A stretch of 64,000 nt of DNA from Symbiodinium sp. CCMP2592 (GCA_905221615.1 CAJNDT010005735.1:62001-126000); one strand, 5' to 3'. Positions 27,051-39,956 are shown, counted from the stretch's first letter. Translations and numbers: made by a program. The notes: generated from the letters alone by a model not told the origin.

Positions 27051-28189
27051 GCAGATACACGTTTTTAGGGCTCATATAGAGCCACTGACACGCAAATACA
27101 CGCAAATACACGCTCCGGCCGGCTTCCAAGAATTTGGGATCTGACCCCGGTGCCCCCAAACCCGCACGTACACGCAACTACACGGTCATGTCCTCGGATT
27201 CAAACTTCCTAGAACTGCTGGTGCATCCGGGATAATCATTCCAAGGTTTCTATATACGACAGATTTGTACCCGTGGCAACCATGGGGGCACGCAAGCATT
27301 CACACACTACATCCATCCACGCATGCATACCTATACATGTACACATGCACACTAGCAAACATAGATAAAGGAGCACAGCCGTAGGTAGGTATAGGTGGGT
27401 TTTAGAGCTAGTGTAGGTAGCTATAAGACCAGTACAGATACGCATGTGTGCGGTATATAGTGGGTAGGTAGGAAAGCAGGTATAGGTAGGTATAGGTAGG
27501 TACAGGTACAAGTAGGTTGGGGTATAGGACCATATGTATATATACTTTTGTATGTATATATCTACAATGGAGGGTGGAGGGTGGGTGGGTGGGTGGGTGG
27601 GTGCGTGGGTGGGTGGGGGTGGGTGGGTGGGTGGGTGGGGGGGTGGAGGGGGGCATGCGTGCAATGGTGCTGGGAACAACGTGGGTGCACATGTGTATAT
27701 TTGCACGAGCTTGAACGGTACCAAGAGAAAAGAATAAGAATCTGCTTTTCCAGGCAGGCTTGCAGTCCACGACATCCACTAACTGCTTTGCGCAGTTGGA
27801 ATCCAAGGAGGTAGGTTTTGCATATAGAGTAATATAGAGTTTGCTGGGCATGTGGTGCTGAACCTCCTAGCCTTCCGGCCCATTCAAAATCTCATCTAGC
27901 CCGCTATCAGAATCACAGCCGTCCTGTGTGTCCTGAAAGACACATCCCTGGTCGTCCTTCACGAATATTTGATGTTCTGGAAGCTCGTCCAGGAATTGCT
28001 TGATGATGGCGCCAACCTGGAGGCTCTATCGAGGTGGGCATGCCGGTCGTGTGACGTGGCCACGAGAAGAACATTAATGCTTTGCTAGCAGCACGCATGC
28101 CGAATCGACCAGGATACTGCGCTGTATCAGATAGGTGTTTCCCACCGGTCTCAGAGTGCACAGTGTAATCGAGAGAAGCTACACACGTC
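27051..28189. other. gene-poor stretch with simple repeats
   Basis: Short tandem copies of ACACGCAAATACACG lie near 27050-27190. A TAGGTATAGG-type microsatellite lies near 27380-27520 and a G-rich repeat at 27565-27655. No convincing exon was seen. Confidence 0.5.
27565..27655 (+). repeat. (GGGT)n G-quadruplex-prone repeat
   Basis: About 15 runs of three or more G separated by T, CGT or A. This is a strong quadruplex candidate on the plus strand. Gly/Trp/Val ORFs across it are artefacts. Confidence 0.85.
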
Positions 28190-28302
28190 TCATTGGATTC
28201 CAAACTGGAACAAACGATCTGCAATCGAAGGCACCGATCTCTGCTTGCCAGCAGCATCCCGAAACGGGCGGTGTGTCTCGTACTTCATGAAGCTCTTGAT
28301 TC
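28190..28302 (-). CDS. possible terminal exon, unidentified
   Basis: The frame RIKSFMKYETHRPFRDAAGK QRSVPSIADRLFQFGIQ ends at a TAG at 28190 and is preceded by CTGCGTAG, a possible acceptor. It is protein-like but short, with no known motif. It would be the C-terminus of a minus-strand gene whose other exons were not recognised. Confidence 0.35.
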
Positions 28303-28827
28303 TACGCAGTTGCGTCCTGCTTTGTTCGGGTTTGGGTTTTGCGTTAGGGTTATATAGAGTCTGGGATGAAGCTTGCAGTTCCGGGCCTCGAGATTGCACT
28401 CTGAGCATCCGCTATATGGATAAGCCACGGTGCTGTACCGACCAGTTCGACCTGAACTCACATGTGTAGCGCGGTGCCGCATTATGAACCTGCAACTATA
28501 CACTGTAAGAGGGATGCCTGCTTCGGAGTCGGCGCACCGAATTGTCCCAGGGATACAACCACAGATTCGGCTCGATGGCGTTTGATCATCGCCTGGTATG
28601 CATGGATGAAGATAGGCTTGGGTTGAACGTGGTGTTCAATGGCGATGCTGATAAATACTTTGTTCACAAAGCAAGACCAAGCGTGTGCACGGAGATGCAC
28701 AGAATGCAGCAGTTCCCCAAATAAGAAATCTTGAAGCCGAGTCTTCAAGCCACTAGGTTCAATCGCTAAGCACACGAAATCCTGAAGCCCCTTAACTTGA
28801 AAGAATACAGATCCCAAACTTACAGGC

Positions 28828-29137
28828 CACAAAGCTCCTCGATTACGAAGTGGTATTCCGCCAAATCGATACTCGGACCGGAAGATTCGCATGTTTGTCA
28901 TGGATCAAGCAGAGCATGTCGGACTATTACAAGGACGCAATGCATGACATGCCGCTTGGTCTATCGCTTCCTCGTTCCAACCTTAAACTCAGACTGCGGG
29001 GTCGCACAAACATGTCGTCGCAATTTGGGAGTCTTTCAGCTTCGTTTGCGTCGGGATTCGGCGGCAAGGGTGTGAAACCACCCGAAATTCCTCTTTCCTT
29101 CAATCCAAATTGCAACAGCCCTGCGTGCGACGTGTGA
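28828..29137 (+). CDS. possible terminal exon, unidentified
   Basis: After TTACAG at 28822-28827 a frame reads TKLLDYEVVFRQIDTRTGRF, ACLSWIKQSMSDYYKDAMHD, MPLGLSLPRSNLKLRLRGRT, NMSSQFGSLSASFASGFGGK and ends with a TGA at 29135-29137. The first part is globular and the second Ser/Gly-rich. It is one of the better coding candidates in this gene-poor part. No family was recognised, and upstream exons were not identified. Confidence 0.45.
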
Positions 29138-29261
29138 CGATGATGTTGCTCCCAACTGCTGCTTGGTCATGACCTCTTAAGCCAGTAGAACCTGCCAAGA
29201 GTTGAATTAGCCTCAACCCTTGAAAGTAATATATGTATATATATATATATATACATACGTA

Positions 29262-29301
<40 letters not shown>

Positions 29302-29603
29302 CATACCGAATCCCAGCACTGGTTGGTCTTAATCCGGTTTCCAACTGTATGGGGTCTATTGTTTTCCTCATCGAACCCGAACCGAGGTTTCCCTGGAACT
29401 TTGTGGACTCTTGCGACTGTGGTTGCTGCGGCTTTTCAATGACTGGCTGGCTTCAAATTGAATCGGGAGCTTGGACGCAGCCATCCTTTACCCTAGCTAG
29501 ATATGTGTGTGTTAATGTAATTGCACGGCATGGATCGTTCCCATAGAGTGCGATTGTCATGCTGCATGGAAACTCCTCTGCACGGGTAGGTCCACAAGAA
29601 GCG
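29138..29603. other. spacer with a TA microsatellite
   Basis: (TA)n run at 29227-29306. Just after it, 29306-29345 matches one half of hairpin family D (AATCCCAGCACT...CCGGTTTCCAACT), a truncated relic. No gene was seen. Confidence 0.55.
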
Positions 29604-30090
29604 ATCCTGAATTATACAAGTTAACCCGACAAAGCTAAGCCACCGATCTTCGACCCAGTTACTCGCGTACCCAAAATACCAACCCCTACTTGGAAGGGCA
29701 CGGGACTTAGTAAGTAGGTTTTAAGTAGAGTTATAAGTACCCTAAATGGAGTTACCCCAATTATAACCCTACTTATAACCTACTTACTAAGTCCCCTGCC
29801 CTTCCAAGTAGCCTAAACCCGACAGACTTGTGGAAAAAGAGCTAAGAAACCGATCTTCGACCCAGTTACTCGCGACCCCTAGCCTAAACCCGACAGACTT
29901 GTGGAAAAAGAACTTAACCACAGATCTTCGAACCCAGTTACTCGCGTCACCAGAATACCAACCCCGAGCCTAAACCCGACAGACTTCTTCGACCCAATGC
30001 AATTAAGAATGGCAACCCCTAGCCTAAATTCGACAGACCCTTAGTGGAAGAAGAGCCAAGCCACTGATCTTCGACCCACTTACACACATC
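29604..30090. repeat. about 65-bp tandem repeat, interrupted by a MITE
   Basis: Five imperfect copies of a unit containing CCTAAACCCGACAGACTTG and CCGATCTTCGACCCAGTTAC (starts near 29620, 29811, 29882, 29968 and 30019). The CCTAAACCC part is telomere-like. A hairpin element splits the first copy from the second. Confidence 0.75.
29689..29808. mobile_element. hairpin MITE, family A, copy 2 with visible empty site
   Basis: The inverted repeat CTTGGAAGGGC...GCCCTTCCAAG is flanked by TA (29687-29688 and 29809-29810). Sister tandem units at 29876-29885 read CCCCTAGCCT without it, the pre-insertion state, which proves insertion with a TA duplication. Confidence 0.9.
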
Positions 30091-30149
30091 CCTCGACAAT
30101 CGCTGTATGTCACAAAGATAGGTCTATGGCAGCTCGCAAGGCCCGAAAA

Positions 30150-30572
30150 TCAAGATCCCAAACCGGAGCCCAGGTAAAGAACTTGCATGAGGCACGAAAA
30201 CTATGTTCATTTACACCCCGGTTCGATGTGAACATGCCATGTATAACCCTGATCGATTCCTTGCGGGCTCATGCAAACGCCATGCTGTAAAAGTTGCCTA
30301 TACGCACGCAAATGTGTCGTCGCATGTAGTTTCTGTAGTGCAGATTGCAGAGCCGCGCATGCATCAGAATGCATGCTCGTTCTGGATGCCAGGTAACCAC
30401 CAGGCTGAGCTTGATCTCAAATTTCACATGAGATCAACCAAGTCTTTCATATTAAACATATTACTATATGCAACATCAATTTGAACTTGGGTAGACACTG
30501 CCCCACAACAGCACCGGCAAGAGCAACCGCAGCATTGCACTCAAGATCCCAAGCCGGAGCCCAGGTAAAGAA
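30150..30572. repeat. 32-bp direct repeat pair with splice-donor-like core
   Basis: TCAAGATCCCAAACCGGAGC...CAGGTAAAGAA at 30150-30181 recurs at 30541-30572 with one difference. The shared CAGGTAAAG resembles a 5' splice site. The 360 bases between them hold no clear gene. Confidence 0.7.
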
Positions 30573-33146
30573 ACCAATTATCGAATGAGATCTCAGCACT
30601 TCAGACCCCCTATAATAACCGAATCATAGCCAAGGTTATCTGCGAGCTTTGGACAACGATCAGTACGTGTGGATGATACTTGGAATACGTTAGCTCAAAC
30701 CAGGCCTCAAATCTGGCATCGTGCGCGAGACGGCTTACTATAAATCTTAGGGTTTTCTTTCGGTTCTAAGGATTCAGGGTTCTGATGGTTACGCCATTTC
30801 CGCCTCCGTAGTTAAACTTGACTTCTCCGCCGGGTTATCACCAGGGTACGGCGGCCCAACATACTTTGAAGCAAGATCCCCATTTGTTGGCCACGTCCGG
30901 TTAACGACAGCTTAATGGCCTTAACGTTTGCTCGAAAGAATATACTACCCAACAAATGCCATCGATCCGATGTGTAGTCTGTGAGAAAACATTGCCGACT
31001 ATAGAAACACAAACAAGGTGGTGTTGGCCACCCACTGCCGAAAAACAAAACTATGAATGCAGCTGCTCTAGCTGAGAGGGTAAGATACTAGCCCCTAGTT
31101 TCTACAAGCACTTATCCCAAATTCCTATATGTAGTTAATAGCACCCGATGCACCGACGCCTTGCAAGCTCGTACAATAGTTCTAGTGACGCATATGATAA
31201 GCTCAGTGTTTCCACTAGAAGTGAAAGTTAGCTATCTCAATCCTACCATTTCAGCAATTGAAAGCACGATCCCTAACGTTTATAATTCCCTCTAACAGCA
31301 AAGCCAGGCTCCACACCACCCTTTTGACTTCAAGGCATGCAAGTCCGTAAGGATGCTATGTTCTGTCGGGTCACCCCCAATATATGCGAACTCAAGACCA
31401 AGAACTGTTGATAGAACAGAACCCACGACTCTACAGAGCTGCCCGCAAACCCGAGGTATTAGCTATAGGTTGACACCGACGAGGCTTATAGGCTGTAGTA
31501 GTTGTCAGAAGTCCAGCATTTAATGCTCCGTGCAGACGAGAATGACTGCAGCCGAATTGCAAGGACGGACTTGTAGCGAAATACCAGCGATGAACTTGGA
31601 TTCTCGATCACGTAGTAGACACCACGTTGGAACAGATACTCACACCTGCATCCAGGCAAGTGCATGATAGCACGACAAACACACATAGACACATACACAC
31701 TTGTACACACTCACAGCAGTACATGGAAAGGTAATTTGAGTCTGAGGTTCAAATAGCAGACTCGTCTAGCGAGGCGGTTTGCATCTCTGACCTTCTTGTA
31801 GCGCCTGCATCCTGATCCAAGGCTTTGCTGCTGTGGTCAAAACGAACGAGCAGAGTTGCTGGATGCCTGTCCTGATGTTGACAAACGGCTGCGCTTCGTC
31901 GTTGCTCGGCTCCTATAATATCAGAAACGCAGGCAGAGAAGTTTTGATAGTGGTATCAGAATGGACATGTGTACGGCTATTTGCAGCTCAATAGCATCCA
32001 GATCCAGCTTGAGCATGGCACTCCCATCCAGCATACTCCGTTGCTGACCAATCGGCGTAGCTCAGCTTGCAGTTGCTCTGAGAAGCTGAGATGTTTCAGA
32101 CTCCTTTAATGCAGCACGGCGGCCAGCTGTAGCGTCGTCAGGAATCCAATCGTGGTCAATAGGTCAAATTTCCTCGAATATTTCACCTCGTCAAATCTGT
32201 AATCCATGCATATGGAATCACCCAACGTAACAGGGTAGCTTCCCAGCTCGTCAGACGAGGCACATCGGCCACCTTGACCCTGAGACCCGACATTTGGCAG
32301 CCTTCTGCCAGAACCCGCGATCCTCTGTGCAGCCGATGCATGCAATGGTGTGAATACAATAGTTGGATGTCGAGAAGCCTGAAAAGAGTTCGATGACATC
32401 CACACCATCGCACTGCGGCGTCTCACCGAAGCCTCTGGCATCGGACCGGAGAGAGAGAGAGAGAGAGAGATCGAAAGCGAGCAGGAGCAAAAGCCGGAGG
32501 CAGAAGTGTGGGACAGCTGCATGCATATCTCTTTCGTTGCGACAATGCAAACAAGTAACCCAAGGAGCTCATGCATGGTCACACAAAGAGGTTATATGGC
32601 ATGTGACAGACCGCTTTTAGGACAGCAAAAGCTGAGAGACCGGCTGGCCAGCAGAGAGGTGAGCACCAGCGCCAAGTTGGAAAATTTCATTGCACATCTA
32701 AAGATGCGCCGTCGCAGCAACGAGGTAATCTAGGTTTTGGGCGGGGTACCTGGGCAGCCTGAGTGAACTTATGTCTTATGGCTCGTCGATGTTTGTGAAA
32801 TCCCGACTCGGAGTTTGGACCTGTTTGTAGCACACAAACGGCTGGAGGCCCAAGTTGAAGCCACTGAGCGTGTCTCAAAAAAAGCATCGTCCGTGTGAAT
32901 CTTAGCACTTGAGAACAGCGAAGATGGTGTTCTGTAGCTGTACACACCACACAGATCTAAGCATGTGCGTGCACATTGCTTGCAGTGTTTCTCGGGATTC
33001 GAGTGCACGACAGTCACTAGAGGTCGTCGTCGTCGATCTCCTGCATAAGACAAAAATGATTTATCAGCAAAACAAGATACCTCCCCTGCATGACCGTCCT
33101 CAAGGACACTCCTGAGCCGCTTCCATTCGCGACCGCAAACAAGTCT
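30573..33146. other. gene-poor stretch
   Basis: No well-supported gene was seen. A minus-strand frame at 30812-31048 (HLLGSIFFRANVKAIKLSLT) could be an exon. A (GA)n run lies at 32450-32470. At about 33030 the minus strand reads LMQEIDDDDL then stop, possibly a short terminal exon. Confidence 0.4.
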
Positions 33147-33482
33147 GAACCCTAAGGTGGCAAGCAATGAAACTGTGAGCCCAGAAGTGTGCAGTCACAC
33201 CAGTTTGAGCCCTCGGCCATCATCGCAGACCATGTCTTTGTCCATGTCCACCATCTTGTAATAATGTCCCCAGCCCTCTCTCTCAGTAGAAAAGGCGACC
33301 GGGGGGGGGGAGGGGGGGCAACAGTCTGAACCTAAGGTGGCAAGCAATGAAAAACTGTGAGCCCGAAGTGGTGCACTCCACACCTTGAAGCCCCCTCGGC
33401 CATCCTCGCAGACCAGGTCTTTGTCCCTGTCCACCATCTTTTAATAATGTCCCCACCCTCTCTCTCGTAGAAAAGGTCTCCA
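33147..33482 (-). repeat. tandem duplication of an exon-like segment
   Basis: Two about 155-bp copies (33147-33300 and 33327-33482) share most bases, including AAGGTGGCAAGCAATGAAA and AATAATGTCCCC. On the minus strand the right copy reads GDLFYEREGGDIIKRWWTG TKTWSARMAEGA. The left copy is broken by a stop after LFY. A gene duplication with decay of one copy is likely. No family was recognised. Confidence 0.55.
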
Positions 33483-35400
33483 AGGCATAGGACATTGACT
33501 CGTCGTCATTGCACGGAGTAGTTGCACGGGCCCACCGGTGTTTGCGTCCATAATCGTCGTCATCTCCTTTGTCACCACACGTGCATTCTTTGCTATTCTT
33601 TTTTTTTTTTTCGGCGCAGGCTTATCGCCAACAGAACATTCTCTTCGTTGAGTTGTTTGCGCTCTTGTCGCCAGTTCGATTGTGCCGGATTTGCCGCTCC
33701 TCGACTTCCGTGCTGGCTTCTCTTCCGTCTTCTCTTTTTCTGCCTTGCCGCGCTGATGTGCCGTGCGTGCCGTGCAAGCAGTGTCATGTGGTGCGCTACA
33801 TTTGCCGCGCTATATTTGTTCTTCTGGTTGCTGCCTTGATTTAAGAGCAGTTTGTTCTTCAAGTTTCTGTAACCAGCATATATCTCGGCTTTATCAAAAC
33901 GGTACCATGATTTCTGAGCGGAGCCGCCAGCCCAACACATTGAGCACACACATTCTGTACACCCCCCTAACACTTCTCGAAAGATGGTCTCCGCTGCATT
34001 CTCACCCACGGCTGCTTTAACAAAGGCAGCATCCTTGTTGCCTAGCATCGGATCAAATCCCCCTGCGGTGCATCTCCTGATACTGCTGTACTTTGCTCTT
34101 CTTGCCCTAAGTTGCTCTTCATCGCCACCACAATCAATACCCAAAGTCTGCCTCAAACCTCTATGCCAAGTCCACCGGCGGGGATCCAAAGTGCGATACC
34201 TCCTGGTACTCCTAGGACCCTTCATGCCTTCCCCTTGTCTGTGGCGGCATTTCGGTCTGCCTGATTACATACCGAATGCGTTTCGGAAACAAGGTAACCC
34301 AGCCCATCCCATTCATGTCACATCCTGCCAATATACTTATTCCAGAAAGTTTTTTCTTCGCAGTCCCATGGTGGTAACTCTGTCCGTTGTGAGCATTGAA
34401 GGCCACCTTGCCCGTTGTCTTCTTCTTTGTTGCTGCTGCAGCTTTCGTCGTGGGGACCTTGCTTTGCCCTTGGCTTTCGCTTCGGTTATTATTTTTTTTG
34501 GGCTTGCCTTTGTCTCCTTCTCAAGGACAATTTTGATGCTGCTCGGAGTCTTTTTGCGATGTCGATCAATGCTTGGTGTTTTCCCCGCACACATGGACCT
34601 GCCTCTGTCTTCCAAGCTGGGTCTAAAGCCTTCTCCGACTCCTTCCGATCCATGGGTCCTGGTCAGAACAAGGGCAGACCAGTAAGAACCACAAACGGCA
34701 AACAAATCCGAGCCGATAACAAGGACCTCCACCGTGGCTGTTTCCACCGAACCGAAAGTCGATCGCCGGCATTGGTCCGAACACCGCACGCAAGTCACTT
34801 TCGTCACTCTAGAACCGAACCGGCAAGCAACCGCACTGAGCACCACACAACACACACCACACACAAACCAACCGCGCAAACACACACTCACAACCACGCA
34901 GAGCGAGTATTTCATCGAGCTGCAATCGGCCGCATCCTCATCAGCCCAAACCGCTCGTCTTCCTCGCAAGTATTACCGAATCCGCCCAGGGCTCCAAGGC
35001 ACTGTCAAGCCGGCTGCAGGACGCTCCCGACCTCTGATCTCCCAGGACCCTGGTCGTCTTCATCGGAGCCGCAACATCATCAGCAAGCCTGCTGAATGCT
35101 TGCCCTCATTCACAGCTCGTACTAGCTTCAGGCCTTGCAAATCCAGCCCCGCCTTGTCATTCCCTCGAGCAAATCGGCTGCCTGCGGGGTGGCCAGCGAA
35201 TTTGGCTGGGTTTCCCCTCTTGCCACAGTTCAAAACTAGCTCGTGCTCATCTCTTGCAAAACTTGGCTGTTTCAGCCGCCAAATCCCGATCCTGCGTGTG
35301 CCAGCTATCGGCTTTGTACACCCGCTCCCCCTCCTCTCTCTCTTCTCTCTCTCTCTCTCCTCTCTCGTCTCTCTTCTCTCATCTCTCTCTCTCTCTCCCT

Positions 35401-35439
<39 letters not shown>

Positions 35440-38279
35440 TCTCTTGTCCTCTTCGCAGCTTGCAAACCAGGCCTTTGCTCCACGCCTCTTCGCCCCTCCT
35501 CCTCGTCCCTCCCAAAATCGGCTGCTGCAGCCTATCCCGACATTTTCATTGCAATGCAGTTGGGTACCCTCCGTGAATGCGTCTCCCCCTCTCTTGCGAA
35601 TCCGTCCTCTTCCCTCTCCTCTATCTCTCTCTCTCTCTAACCTCGATCTCACACTTTACCTCCTCCTACACTGGATCTTTGTTGGCTCGAAAAGAGTCGT
35701 CGGCCCTCCCATCCATTGGCATTGGGGGGGGGGGGGGGGGGGGGCCATCTCCATCACATCCTGCCGGCTTCACATAAGACCCTTAGTATGTCGGTCTGTA
35801 TGTCTGGATGTATATGAATATCCCACATACAACACATACTCAAGTCCTCAAGTAAAACCCAGCCTGTGCTTCGTGTCAGTCCATTTGTCTTCCGCGTCAC
35901 TGGCAGAAACGCGAGTGATTAAGCCGCACACGAGTCGGTGGGTATACGACCTCGACCCCGAATCCACGAAGAACAACACACGCTTCGTCCTGCCATGTCA
36001 TTCTATAGGCTTGCTTCACACCAGTAAACTCAAACCCAACCTCAATCCTCGTGCCACCCTTCTCGGACCAGTCAATCCGTTGCGCAGTGGCTCCTGACGA
36101 TAAATTTGTGGTTTTGCAAAACGTTTGCTGGCTACCGACTGCACATCGGCCTCCCTCCTCTTACCATTACTTACTACTAACTGTCAGCCCTCTGCTGTGT
36201 AAGGCTCCTGACCACTAATGTGGTATTGAAAGCTCGCTGGCTGAACACTGCAACCCGCCTCCTCGACCAGTGCTCAGTGGCAGGCTTCCTGCCACAAGCT
36301 CCTGCTCATTTTGCCTGCCCTCCACACATTGAGGTTGTAAAGACCTCGTTGGCAAGCAAATGCATGTCGGTCGATTAGCCTGCCCCGGGCCATGTGCTGA
36401 GCTACTGTGCGCTCCTGTAACACCGCCTCCAAAGGGTGGGTACAAACGTTCGTTGGCCAAGCAATGTATCGGCCTCTCCTCGGGCCAGTGCTCCAGCTGC
36501 TTAGGGTCAATTTCTCGCGCGGCTTTTGCGTGCACACAGGTCTCCCAATGCAAAAGCCCTAACAGTCTGAAGCATGATTGGTGATCCGGCCCATGGTCGT
36601 TCCACCGTGTCATCTTCACCCTTACATACAGTGCCATAGTGTTGCGCCAAACAGGTAGCTTCATGAATGCGACACGACTCACTGAGGAGAGGACCCCCTA
36701 CTGCCTCGTTCTCCACCCTCAACAATCATCTTCATCCTTATGAATTTTACCGAAATCAGGTCGTTTCATGTGGCTATCGGATACCAACACTGAACTCGAG
36801 GAAGTCACCGTAGCCATCACTTTCAGCCACAATGGCGCTTTGCATCATCATCCGTATCGTTGCCTGGGCATTTTGTTTCTCTCTCTCCTCTCTCTCCCTA
36901 ACTCTATATAAACCTTAAAACCCCAAAACCCGAAAACGGAACCCTAAACGCTAAGCCCCACAACCCTGACCTTAAACTCCGAAACCTAATCCCGCAGAAT
37001 GCTAGATCACCAAGGCAGCTTTACGCACCAACATGGTGTAAAGATTTGCACACGAAAAGACAACATGTACTGAATTTGGAGTAACACCCTATAGCCTCGC
37101 GCGTCTCTTGATCTTGAGTGGACCCCCTCCGGATCACATTTTCCTACGCATGTAAGACTTCCTATGCCGGCGCGCAACAATTGACGGCCTCTGCTCCGTC
37201 CAGGTCATCTGTCACTTCCCTCTTGACAGCCTTTATCAGCTATTCAATCACCATGACATGCCCACATCAAAAATGTTGAAGCCGGTTCTCCCCCAGGCGT
37301 CGAAGCGTTGGCGCGTCAACGGGAGCAACCCCATCCTCACATTGCACATGAAGCATACACAGCTGAGATAAGCGTTAACCGCCTGAAACAGGCATCTCCA
37401 TCTCATCCGGCACTCCAACAAGCCTGCACTGGCAGCATCAAAATACACAACCGTTGAATTAAGTTTTAACCGACCTGAACCCTTGCGGCTCCACTCTCCG
37501 GATTCAAGGCCATGGCAACGGTCGCAGCGCTCCCAACTGTTCTAACCGAATCTCGGATAAGCTTATGCAATACTCTGACTGGTTCCGTCACCCACGAATT
37601 GAATGTCGACATTACCAGCCACGGAGGCACAACGCCGGCTTTGTGACCAATAGTCGCACATCAGGGTGTCAACATGTCCCACATGTATCGAACCGCACGT
37701 GCTCAAACTGCTTGTCCAACTCAAGAAACCGCCAACCTTCTTAAACCTCAAGGAATCTGCGGGAGCTAGGTTTCCTGAGGCCTCGGAAGAGGCAAGATCC
37801 TACCATCCTGTACAACTCCGGGCCCACCAATGGCCTTTCAGCCTTGCGAGGAGGTAATAGGTTCCTGTGGGCCGAAAGCGCGGTTCGGACGCAGCGAAGG
37901 TACAATGACAGCACTGAATCGACAGCTGAAACTGCAAAATTGCAGAGTTGGAAGACAAAGAGAGCAGAATAAAGAGATTATGGAATATATGGATATATAG
38001 AGATGTACTAATATATACATATATTTTTTACATATAATTCAGTATATATATATATTATATTATATGTATACACAAGAGGCGTGATTGCGTCATTTTTTAG
38101 CAGGTGCATCCACCTTCAAAATTACGCCATCACTTTTTTTTTGCGTTCAGCTTCGCAATCATTTTCAACGCCAGATCAACACATTTCATGCTCAGACTAC
38201 CAAACACTTTGTGTTCCCTATAAGGCCGGATAACAACCTAAGCCGGATAGACCACTTAAAATACGTTTTTTGTTACACG
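33483..38279. other. gene-poor stretch with weak coding candidates
   Basis: Minus-strand text at about 34010-34080 (DAAFVKAAVGENAAETIFRE) and 34420-34560 (KETKASPKKIITEAKAKGKA, a Lys-rich string) may be exon, but borders are unclear. Otherwise it holds simple repeats: CT-rich 35330-35460, poly-G 35727-35745. Degenerate telomere-like text starts near 36897. A (TA)n patch lies near 38010-38070. Confidence 0.4.
35330..35460. repeat. (CT)n-rich microsatellite
   Basis: Long pyrimidine CT runs with TCC/TCG interruptions. The Ser/Leu ORFs over it are artefacts. Confidence 0.85.
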
Positions 38280-38760
38280 TGCTGTTTGGTACCGATAGAG
38301 GCGTTCTTCCTCTGCCCGCCTGCTCGTAGTCCATCGTGGGGTCCACCGGCTTACCGCCCTTGTACAGCACCTTCCCCGTGGTCTGCAAGTCAGCCTCGCT
38401 GGATTTCACGGGCTCCCCCTGTCCGACTTCAATCTCCGACGGACCGTACGATGAGGCCCCACTCTTGACTCCATGGTACGGCGGAGTCGCTTTCCGGCGG
38501 TCCCGCTGGCTCCATCCATGTTGGCGGTCATTGGGCGGCGACTTCCTTCCCTTTGCGCTTCTGTGCCGCCTGACGGCATTTCTTCTGGGGCCACGCAAAC
38601 AATTCTGCATCTTGCTCCGCCTGCCTGCTTCCATACGCTCTCTCTGTCTCCTCCGGGGTGTCCCATAGCACCGTCGGCTTATCGCTCGACGAAGATTGCA
38701 CATCATTTGCCGTCAGGGCTGGCTGCGGTGGCGCTGGCCATGGTCCTGCACACTCTGGTC
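38280..38760 (-). CDS. possible exon(s) of an unidentified minus-strand gene
   Basis: One frame near 38600-38690 reads KPTVLWDTPEETERVWKQAG. Another near 38290-38450 reads GPSEIEVGQGEPVKSSEADL and QTTGKVLYKGGKPVDPTMDY. Both are protein-like and in different frames, so an intron or indel lies between. No function can be given. Further weak text lies upstream at 39225-39370 (VVLSLCAVGASLPFRQAMED). Confidence 0.35.
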
Positions 38761-39956
38761 GTCCACCTTGTCAGCCACCCTTCCTCCTGTGCGCGCGACG
38801 TCACCACACCAGATCAATGACCTGGGGTTAATGCCTCGCTGCCCCTTGTGGGCGACCACACTGCCCTGAAAGGCGCCTCCCAACTCTGGCAGCTCCGCCC
38901 CTGGGCTGGATGCTTCGCATATTCATTGCCATGGCAGTGTTTCCTTCTTCTGGTCGCTGTGCTAATATTCTTCATGAAGCATTGTTTGAACCTCAACAGC
39001 CCATGCTCAAGTTTAGGGATTTGGGTAGGTGTTAAGAAGGCTTCGGGATTAGTGGTTTGGGGTTTATGTTTAGCGCTTTAGCGTTTATAGCCCTTCTTTG
39101 CATGAAACACCTCCTACACTTAGACACCAGTTTTTTTCCGGTATTAAGAGTATCAAGGCTTCCGCTTTGTGTGCCCCTATGGTGCAGAGAGGTGGTAGGA
39201 ATCAGCGCCCAATCGCCGTGCTACCCAGACTCACTGAATTCCTTCGATGCTGACCAATTTTTCACAGCGTCTTCCATCGCCTGTCTGAATGGCAATGATG
39301 CGCCCACCGCACAAAGGGACAGCACCACCGCACGAGGCGCCATCCCTTCCTGATTCTGAACCTCCATCAACCATTTGGTGTCCGTGGCCACCTCCATTGC
39401 CATATGTCTGTTTTCGCCTCGCCTCCCACCGATTTGGCTCCCTCCCGGATCCGATTGCACCACGATCAGACTACGCCGCGTCCGAGGCCATCTGCTCCTG
39501 GTAGGTGGCATCAGTGTTCATCCTCCTCGCAGGCCATTTCGCACTTGCAGAGGGTCCAGCGTGCCCAGTCCTCCATATACGCAGTCGTGCGGCCGTTGCC
39601 TCAGCTGTCCGCGCTTGCTCCTCCTTGCGAGCCGTCACCGTCTAAAGCGAGCCGGCCCTCCTCAAACCCACGAGGAAGTCCTGTTTCGTGAATTGACCAT
39701 TCTTCCGTCAATGGCATATCCGGAAGATATACCAACGTCCTGTCTCTGTTCCATCGATGCTCCCTGTTGATAGCCCAAGCTTCGCGTCAGATTGCGTCGC
39801 GGAAATCTCCGAACTGGAAGGGTCTGGGAAATGCTTCTTCGTGTTCCGGCTTTCCTTATCACCCTGCCTAGATGCGCAAACTGTAACTTTACGTGCAATG
39901 GGCCCCCGCAAGATGAAGCAGTGGCACTTCACCCTGAGGCCGACTTGCAGCCAAAG
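38761..39956. other. mixed spacer, weak coding text
   Basis: Besides the minus-strand string near 39225-39370 nothing convincing was seen. It borders the telomere-like region that begins at 39957. Confidence 0.3.

Noticed and set aside
29220..29442. Tyr/Ile ORFs at 29.2, 17.7 and 54.6 kb
   Set aside because: They translate TA microsatellites.
34415..36097. Plus-strand ORFs of 226-284 residues
   Set aside because: The text is dominated by CT microsatellite and Ser/Leu/Pro composition, with no motif. Kept only as gene-poor sequence.
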